Positions 58,798 through 64,000 of a stretch of 64,000 bases of DNA are shown here, in pieces. Position 1 is the first letter of the stretch, and the number at the start of each line of letters is the position of its first letter. Under the pieces are notes generated by a model that was given only the letters and a program-made list of their open reading frames with translations, made no database searches and was not told where the DNA came from. The DNA is from Arthrobacter sp. FW305-BF8 (GTDB lineage: Bacteria > Actinomycetota > Actinomycetes > Actinomycetales > Micrococcaceae). Position numbers and translations under genes: made by a program. The stretch spans positions 4,216,001 through 4,280,000 of the forward strand of contig NZ_CP084561.1 of NCBI RefSeq assembly GCF_021789315.1, given 5' to 3'.

Positions 58798-58846
58798 AAG
58801 CGGACGACGGCGGGCCCTCCCGCCGTCGTCCGCTTCCTTTGTTTTT
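58798..58846 (+). terminator. Strong terminator of the RpiR operon
   Basis: Perfect 17-bp stem (58798-58814 with 58819-58835) with core GGACGACGGCGGG, loop CCCT, then CCTTTGTTTTT. Confidence 0.88.
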
Positions 58847-59083
58847 GGCTCTTGTCAGCGCAACCGGTACGTGAGTATGGTGCGGCCAGCCGGACTTTCG
58901 GCCGCGCCGGAGGATCGGCGGTCCCGGAAGTTTGGCAGTACAGCGCGGTGCCCCAAAACGGCGCCGCCGTCAGGGGCCACGACGCGCACAATCATGGTCC
59001 CGTAAATCCAGGCGCCCGCTCACCGCGGTGGCACGGCCACGGGCGACGCAGGACGCCACGCTTCCGATTTAAGGGAGAACCTG

Positions 59084-59536
59084 ATGTTAGGCACCACAAG
59101 CCGCCTCGCCGCCGTCGCTCTCGCCGCCGGTCTCATGGGCATCGCCGCCCCTGCCCACGCGGCCCCCGCGACGCTAGTCAGTGCGGGACCCGGAATCCTC
59201 GTCGCCGACGGCGCCGCCGTCGATATTCCGGTGACCTTCGTCTGCGACACCGATCCCACCCTGCTCATCGCGATACCCGTCATCCAGCTCACCCAAAGAG
59301 TCAGTGACGGACGGATAGCCGCCGGCTTCGGCAACGAACAGCTCAGCTGCACCAGGCAGGCCCAGACCATCACGCTCCGGGTGGTTCCCAACGCGATGGC
59401 GTTCAACGAAGGCACGGCCGCGGCCACCATCGTTCTGCAAAGCTGCAACGCGCAGTTTCAGTGCTCCGTAGAGATCATCAACACCGAGATGAAACTCGCC
59501 AAGGCCACGGCCTCCGGGATCCTGCCCCAGAGGTAG
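59084..59536 (+). CDS. Small secreted protein with four cysteines
   Basis: 150 residues. A signal peptide (RLAAVALAAGLMGIAAPAHA) precedes a mature domain of about 125 residues. Four cysteines occur in FVCDTD, LSCTRQ and QSCNAQFQC, suggesting disulfide bonds outside the cell. The ATG follows GGGAG. I recognise no family. It stands alone, 238 bp after the DUF3100 terminator; that gap holds a weak -35-like TTGTCA (58854) but nothing else. Confidence 0.75.
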   Translation: MLGTTSRLAAVALAAGLMGIAAPAHAAPATLVSAGPGILVADGAAVDIPVTFVCDTDPTLLIAIPVIQLTQRVSDGRIAAGFGNEQLSCTRQAQTITLRVVPNAMAFNEGTAAATIVLQSCNAQFQCSVEIINTEMKLAKATASGILPQR

Positions 59537-59538
59537 GG

Positions 59539-60051
59539 CTAGGAAAGTTCCAGTTCGCGGACGACGCCGTCCACCAGCGATGCCGGATCACCGACGATAT
59601 CGACGGGAATATGCGCCTCATCAGTTCCCAGCGGCTCCAGCGTGGCAAGCTGCGAAGCCAGGAGGCTGCTGGGCATGTATTCGTGCGCCCGGCCGCTGAT
59701 TCTGCCGCAAATGGTGGCGGCCTCGCCGGAAAGGTGGACGAACACCAGGTCAGGTGCGTAGCTGCGCAGCAGGTCCCGATAGCTCCGCTTAAGCGCCGAG
59801 CAGGCGATGATGCGCGTGCCCGCTCCGTCGCCGGGCGTTGCCAGGGCGGCGCCGATCTTCGCGAGCCACGGTGCCCTGTCCTCGTCATTTAAAGGCGTGC
59901 CGCTTGCCATCTTGGCCTTGTTGGCCGGCGGATGAAAGTCATCGCCGTCGAAGAAGGGCACGCCCAGGCGCTCGCCGAGCAGCGCACCCACGGTCGACTT
60001 CCCGCAACCGGAGACGCCCATGACAACCAGGGGCGGCAGGTTCGTGATCAT
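59539..60051 (-). CDS. gntK: Gluconokinase
   Basis: 170 residues, standard length. Walker A GVSGCGKST at about 12-20, the substrate region FFDGDDFHPPANKAKM and GTPLNDEDRAPWL, and lid helix GRISGRAHEYMPSSLL. It phosphorylates gluconate to 6-phosphogluconate. It lies 43 bp after the idonate dehydrogenase gene, in an L-idonate to gluconate pathway. Confidence 0.9.
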   Translation of the reverse strand: MITNLPPLVVMGVSGCGKSTVGALLGERLGVPFFDGDDFHPPANKAKMASGTPLNDEDRAPWLAKIGAALATPGDGAGTRIIACSALKRSYRDLLRSYAPDLVFVHLSGEAATICGRISGRAHEYMPSSLLASQLATLEPLGTDEAHIPVDIVGDPASLVDGVVRELELS

Positions 60052-60094
60052 TGTTGTTCTTTCCGTCTATGGCCCTGTTCAGCTGCGCCTCGGT

Positions 60095-61210
60095 TTAGCT
60101 GGCGAAGTTGAGGAGGACTTTGCCGGATTGGGCGGAGTTGCGGGCGGTGTCGAAGGCTTCGAGGGCGTCGGTGACGGGGTAGTCGTGGGTGATGACCGGG
60201 TCGATGGTGAGGGTGCCGTCGGCGAGGGCGGTGATGACCTCGTCGATTTCGTCGTTGAACCGGAACGAGCCTTTGAGGTCCAGTTCGCGGGTGATGGCCA
60301 GGGAGATCAGGACCGGCTGCGGGCCGGTGGGCAGCAGCCCGACCATGACCACGGTCCCGCCCCGGGCCGCGCCCTGGATCGCTGAGGCCAGGCCGTGGTG
60401 GTTCCCGGAGGATTCAATCACGACGTCGGCCTGCACCCTGGCGATCGCCTCACCATCGGCGGCGTTCAGGACCTCGTCCGCGCCCACCGCCATGGCGATC
60501 TCCACCGGTTTCTCATGCATGTCGACCGCGACGATCCGGGCCGCCCCGGCGCGTTTGAGCACCGCGACCACCAACGCCCCGATCGGTCCGGACCCGATCA
60601 CGAGCGCGGTCTTGCCGGCCACGTCCCCGGCCCGGGCCACCGCGTGCCAGGCCACCGACGCCGGTTCGATCAACGCCGCGGTGCGCAGGTCCAGGTCCGC
60701 CGGGAGGGTCCGGAGCATCCGGACCGGCACGTTCACGTACCGGCTGAACGCACCGTCCGTGTGCGGGAACCTCGCCGCGGAACCCAGATACGTGCACCCC
60801 GGGGACAGGTTCGGCCGGTCCGCCGGATACCGCGGCGCGTCCGGGCCCGTCCCAGGGCCCGGGGTGGCCGGATGCACCGCCACCGGCGTCCCCGCCCCCG
60901 GGCCGGAACCGTCCGCGGCGGCCCTGACCACCCGGCCGCTGATCTCATGGCCCAGCACCAGGGGCGCCTTCAGGATCGACTCGCCCGCCGCGCCGTGCAG
61001 CCAGTAATGCAGGTCCGACCCGCAAATCCCGCCATACAGCACCTCGACCACGGCCTCCCCCGGCCCCGGGGCCGTCAGCGGGACGTCCTCGACCCGCAGG
61101 TCACCCTTGGCGTGCGCGACCACCGCCGGACCCGAAACCGGAAGCGCGGTTTCCGCCGCTGCCGTTGCTGCCGCTGCTGCGTCTGTTGTTGTTTCTGTTG
61201 TGTGGGTCAT
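60095..61210 (-). CDS. idnD: L-idonate 5-dehydrogenase-like MDR dehydrogenase
   Basis: 371 residues with an odd alanine/threonine-rich start (TTETTTDAAAAATAAAE). Catalytic zinc motifs GGICGSDLHYW and GHEISGRVV are present, and the nucleotide motif is VIGSGPIGALVVAVLK. The normal four-cysteine structural zinc lobe is missing: the region (VHPATPGPGTGPDAPRYPAD) has only one later cysteine (LSPGC). ATG overlaps the IdnO stop by one base. With IdnO and gluconokinase it forms L-idonate to 5-ketogluconate to gluconate to 6-phosphogluconate. Confidence 0.85.
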   Translation of the reverse strand: MTHTTETTTDAAAAATAAAETALPVSGPAVVAHAKGDLRVEDVPLTAPGPGEAVVEVLYGGICGSDLHYWLHGAAGESILKAPLVLGHEISGRVVRAAADGSGPGAGTPVAVHPATPGPGTGPDAPRYPADRPNLSPGCTYLGSAARFPHTDGAFSRYVNVPVRMLRTLPADLDLRTAALIEPASVAWHAVARAGDVAGKTALVIGSGPIGALVVAVLKRAGAARIVAVDMHEKPVEIAMAVGADEVLNAADGEAIARVQADVVIESSGNHHGLASAIQGAARGGTVVMVGLLPTGPQPVLISLAITRELDLKGSFRFNDEIDEVITALADGTLTIDPVITHDYPVTDALEAFDTARNSAQSGKVLLNFAS

Positions 61211-61980
61211 CAGACCACCACCGTCATTCCGCCGTCGATAAAGATCGTCTGCCCGTTCACGAAATCAGACCCGGACGAGGCCAGCCACACCGCCGGGCCG
61301 GCCAGATCCTGCACCGTGCCCCACCGCGCCGCCGGGGTCCGGCCCAGGATCCAGGCATTGAACTGCTCATCATCCACCAGGTTCTGCGTCATCTCGGTAT
61401 GGATGTACCCCGGCGCGATCCCGTTGATCTGCAACCCGGCACCAGCCCATTCCGCGGTCATCGCCCGGGTCAGGTTCCGCAGCCCGCCCTTCGCCGCCAC
61501 ATACGGGGCGATCGTGGGCCGGGCCAGGTCCGTCTGCACCGAACAGATGTTAATGATCTTCCCGTGACCCCTGGGAATCATGTGCCGGGCCGCCTCCCTC
61601 CCCACCAGGAACGCGCTGGTCAGGTCCGTGGAGATCACCCGCTCCCAGTCCTTCACATCCAGCTCCAGCATCGGCACCCGGTGCTGGATCCCGGCATTGT
61701 TCACCAGGACCTCCAACGGGCCCACATGCTCCTCCACCCACGCCACCCCGGCCGCGGCCGCAGCATCGTCCGTGACATCAAACACCACACTGTGCACCCG
61801 CCCCGGCGCGTACTCCGCGGCCATCGCCGCCTCCGCAGCCTTCAACCGCTCAGGATTCACACCGTTCAACACCACCGTCGCCCCCGCATCAGCCAAAGCC
61901 CGAGCCAACGCATTACCAATCCCCCGGCTCGAACCAGTCACCAAGGCAACCCGCCCGGTCAAATCAAAAAGTGAAGTCAT
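61210..61980 (-). CDS. idnO: Gluconate 5-dehydrogenase / SDR (IdnO-like)
   Basis: 256 residues from ATG 61980 (AAGGAG at 9 bp). Cofactor motif TGSSRGIGNALA, NAG motif VNNAGIQHRV, active site YVAAK and serine in NICSVQTDLAR. It reduces 5-ketogluconate to gluconate. The codon pattern at the 5' end is more C-biased than surrounding genes, but there is no other sign of transfer. Confidence 0.88.
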   Translation of the reverse strand: MTSLFDLTGRVALVTGSSRGIGNALARALADAGATVVLNGVNPERLKAAEAAMAAEYAPGRVHSVVFDVTDDAAAAAGVAWVEEHVGPLEVLVNNAGIQHRVPMLELDVKDWERVISTDLTSAFLVGREAARHMIPRGHGKIINICSVQTDLARPTIAPYVAAKGGLRNLTRAMTAEWAGAGLQINGIAPGYIHTEMTQNLVDDEQFNAWILGRTPAARWGTVQDLAGPAVWLASSGSDFVNGQTIFIDGGMTVVV

Positions 61981-62064
61981 GAAGAGCAGCTCCTTCGCCG
62001 CGGTCTGCGCAGTGCGCAATGGTTGTTCGTTGTCGTGGGCCCTGAGGCGCGGGAAGCTGCTGCC

Positions 62065-63006
62065 TTAGAAGGGGCCGCGCTGCACGAGGTTGGCGGGGGC
62101 CTGTCCCGCGGCCAGCGCTTCGAGCTGCTGCCGCAGGAGCTTCAGGATCCGCGGCTGGAAGGCGGACGCGTTGCCGCCCACATGGGGCGTGATGAGGACG
62201 TTGGGAGTGGACCACAGCGGGTGGTCCTGCGGAAGCGGTTCCGGATCGACGACGTCGAGGGCGCACTGCAGGCGGCCGGAGAGGACTTCCTTGGTGAGGG
62301 CCGCCGTGTCCACCACCGGCCCGCGTCCCACGTTCACCACGAGGGCGCCGTCGGGCAGCGCAGCGAGGACTTCCCCGCCGATCAGGTGGTGGGTGTGGTC
62401 GTTCAGCGGCAGAACCGAGACCAGGATGTCGTGCGTTCCGGCGAGCGTGGCCAGGTCCGCGGAGGCGTGGACGTCGCCGTGCTCGTCGGTCCGCGCCGCG
62501 CTTCCCACGCGGGTGACCGTGACCTCGAAGGGCTCCAGGCGGCGGGCAATTTCGTGCCCGATCCCGCCGACGCCCACCAGGAGCACGCGGCGGTCCGCGA
62601 GGGACTGGCGCCGCTCCGGCCGCCAGAGGCCGTACTGCTGGTCACGGACTGCCTGGTCGATGCCGCGCAGTTTGGCGAGGATCAAACCCACCGCCAGTTC
62701 CGCCGTCGCCGCCGCGTGCACGCCTGAGGCGTTTGCGACGCCGGCCGCCGGACCAGCGGCCTCGACGACGCCGTCGTATCCGGTGGACTGTGTCTGGACG
62801 AACTTCAGTTCGTCCACCTGTGCGAGCGATCCCAGAACCGCGCCGGCGTTGATGTAAGGGAGGATGACGCCGTCGATCTCACCCAGCGTCCCGCCGTCGG
62901 GATCCGACTTCATGTCCCAAACAATTCCCTTGAGCCCTTCGGGGAGGGGCGAGAGATCGGCGAGCAGTTGCCGGTCGGGAAAGCTGACGGTGCGTACTGG
63001 TTGCAT
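62065..63006 (-). CDS. D-isomer 2-hydroxyacid dehydrogenase
   Basis: 313 residues from ATG 63006. NAD motif LVGVGGIGHEIARRL and catalytic residues: Arg in VNVGRGPVVDT, Glu in VVDPEPLP and His in ITPHVGGN, all intact, unlike the protein at 40248. Possible glyoxylate/hydroxypyruvate or 2-ketogluconate reductase. 84 bp upstream of the idnO start on the same strand, so it may head the idn unit. Confidence 0.85.
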   Translation of the reverse strand: MQPVRTVSFPDRQLLADLSPLPEGLKGIVWDMKSDPDGGTLGEIDGVILPYINAGAVLGSLAQVDELKFVQTQSTGYDGVVEAAGPAAGVANASGVHAAATAELAVGLILAKLRGIDQAVRDQQYGLWRPERRQSLADRRVLLVGVGGIGHEIARRLEPFEVTVTRVGSAARTDEHGDVHASADLATLAGTHDILVSVLPLNDHTHHLIGGEVLAALPDGALVVNVGRGPVVDTAALTKEVLSGRLQCALDVVDPEPLPQDHPLWSTPNVLITPHVGGNASAFQPRILKLLRQQLEALAAGQAPANLVQRGPF

Positions 63007-63080
63007 CGGAAACCTATCCATTCTGGGAGCGGGTGGTGAATTGGGTGGGGCGGCCCTGGCCGGCCCCACCCTTGGCAACT

Positions 63081-63836
63081 CTAGGCCTGGCGCCGGTCGA
63101 ACGTGAGTCCGCCGGGGACCTGGAAGGTGGGCATGAGTTCCATCATGCCGACGTTCACGTGGCGCGGTGTTTCGATGGCGTAGTCCATGGCGTTGACGAT
63201 GTCGTCGGTGGTCAAGGATTCGTAGCCCTCGTAGTACGTCTTCCAGGCCTCTTCCATGGCCTCGGGCGAGCCGCCCATGTTGCGTCCGAAGATCTCGGTC
63301 TCGACGCGTCCGGGGCAGATCTCGGTGACGCGGATGCGCTTGCCGACGGTGTCGTTGCGCAGCTGGCGCGAGATCTGGTGCACGGCAGCCTTGGTGGCGT
63401 GGTAGACGGTGTGGCCGTAGAAGTTGTACAGGCCGGCGATGGAGCTGACGTTGATGACGTGGCCGCGGTCGCGTTCCACCATGCCGGGCAGAACCAGGCG
63501 GGTGAGCTGGAGCAGGCCGCGGAGGTTGACGTCAACGAGTTCGTCGATGTCGCTCTCCGAGGAGTCCAGAATGTTGCCTGGCCGGGATACGCCGGCGCAG
63601 TTCACCAGAACGTCGATCTCGAGATGTCCGACGGCGGCCGTCAGGGCCGCGGTGTCGGTCAGGTCAACGACGTGGGGAATGGCGCCGGTCTTGTCGGCAA
63701 GGTCGTTCAGGCGTTCCTCGTTGCGGGCAACGGCGTGGACGGTGAGTCCGCGCTTGGCGAGGCGCTCGGCGATCGCGGCACCCATCCCGGTTGAGGCACC
63801 GGTGACGAGGGCTGTTGAGTAGTCTGAAAACGGCAT
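63081..63836 (-). CDS. Short-chain dehydrogenase/reductase
   Basis: 251 residues; ATG 63836 follows AGGAGAC. Cofactor motif TGASTGMGAAIAERL, NCAG motif and active site YHATK, with the serine in NVSSIAGLYNF. NADP or NAD use is unclear. It lies between the D-2-hydroxyacid dehydrogenase and an MHS transporter, so it may process an imported sugar acid or polyol. Confidence 0.87.
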   Translation of the reverse strand: MPFSDYSTALVTGASTGMGAAIAERLAKRGLTVHAVARNEERLNDLADKTGAIPHVVDLTDTAALTAAVGHLEIDVLVNCAGVSRPGNILDSSESDIDELVDVNLRGLLQLTRLVLPGMVERDRGHVINVSSIAGLYNFYGHTVYHATKAAVHQISRQLRNDTVGKRIRVTEICPGRVETEIFGRNMGGSPEAMEEAWKTYYEGYESLTTDDIVNAMDYAIETPRHVNVGMMELMPTFQVPGGLTFDRRQA

Positions 63837-63865
63837 TTAAGTCTCCTGTTATTGCAGTATGAGTG

Positions 63866-64000
63866 TTAGGCGTCGCGCAGCGGCAGGTGCGCGCGGTCCT
63901 TGACGGTGCTGACGGCCGCCAGTGTGCCCAGCGCGGTGATGACGGCGTAGAAGGCGGGCATGTAGACGTTGCCGGTGGACGAGATCAGCCAGGTCATCAG
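63866..64000 (-). CDS. C-terminal end of an MHS-family transporter, cut by window edge
   Basis: 44 codons ending in TAA at 63868-63866 are visible. The text MPAFYAVITALGTLAAVSTVK forms the last membrane helix, and the tail DRAHLPLRDA resembles MHS C-termini such as ETHKTPL in the other transporters of this window. The gene continues beyond base 64000. It is the first of the SDR-containing minus-strand run, 29 bp before the SDR start. Confidence 0.7.
   Translation of the reverse strand: MMTWLISSTGNVYMPAFYAVITALGTLAAVSTVKDRAHLPLRDA

Noticed and set aside
1..64000. Prophage, insertion sequence, CRISPR array, tRNA or rRNA genes
   Set aside because: No integrase, transposase, regularly spaced repeats or RNA gene signatures were seen; the repeats found are short non-coding intergenic elements.

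Overview
The window is 64 kb of GC-rich DNA with dense, often overlapping genes, strong G/C codon bias, GTG/TTG starts and clear AGGAG-type ribosome binding sites. Gene content (many MHS-type symporters, IclR/GntR/LacI regulators, a PxpABC set with biotin carboxylase, a eukaryote-like IDH) fits a soil actinobacterium of the Micrococcaceae, most likely Arthrobacter or Pseudarthrobacter. That assignment is inference from style and gene content. I see no rRNA, tRNA, CRISPR array, prophage or transposase. The region reads as a chromosomal catabolic island: about 57 genes, nine transcriptional regulators, and six MHS-family transporters (one cut by the right edge).

Layout. (1) 1-3.7 kb: DUF2848 protein, MHS transporter, GntR regulator and a nitrilase-type amidohydrolase. 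(2) 3.7-11.4 kb: DUF1445 hydro-lyase and a paralogous MHS transporter, a GntR regulator, PxpA, a PxpB-PxpC fusion and a biotin carboxylase-BCCP protein; together a lactam/5-oxoproline-type import and hydrolysis system. (3) 11.5-21.8 kb: IDH, an IDH/IPMDH-family dehydrogenase, an aconitase-family enzyme, an iron-type ABC transporter and a GntR regulator, tied together by four similar AT-rich operators; a probable tricarboxylate-utilisation regulon. (4) 22.3-23.2 kb: ArsR plus SRPBCC (AHSA1) pair. (5) 23.2-34.8 kb: five-gene oxidoreductase operon, two MHS transporters and two IclR regulators, substrate unknown but probably cyclic. (6) 34.9-39.0 kb: LysR, YciI, zinc alcohol dehydrogenase and a second KSTD-like flavoprotein. 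(7) 39.2-48.2 kb: LacI-controlled aldonate/hexuronate pathway (ManD, UxuB-like, MDR dehydrogenase, MHS, KDPG aldolase, KDG kinase), which reads well as L-gulonate to pyruvate plus glyceraldehyde-3-phosphate. (8) 48.5-52.4 kb: DM13 protein, PAS/GGDEF/EAL signalling protein and GPP34 protein. (9) 52.6-58.8 kb: RpiR regulator, HIBADH-type dehydrogenase, aldehyde dehydrogenase, M20 amidohydrolase and DUF3100 membrane protein; a candidate undescribed catabolic operon. (10) 59.1-64 kb: small secreted protein, gluconokinase, L-idonate and gluconate dehydrogenases, D-2-hydroxyacid dehydrogenase, SDR and the end of another MHS transporter.

Non-coding structure is unusually informative. Four copies of a ~65-bp intergenic element with inverted ends (GGAGTTTTTGTCC / GGACAAAAACTCC) sit at 39.02, 48.26, 48.41 and 49.09 kb. 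A 30-bp-arm palindrome lies at 6.15 kb and a 16-bp-arm one at 34.80 kb. A near-identical terminator hairpin core (GGACGACGGCGGG) recurs six times.
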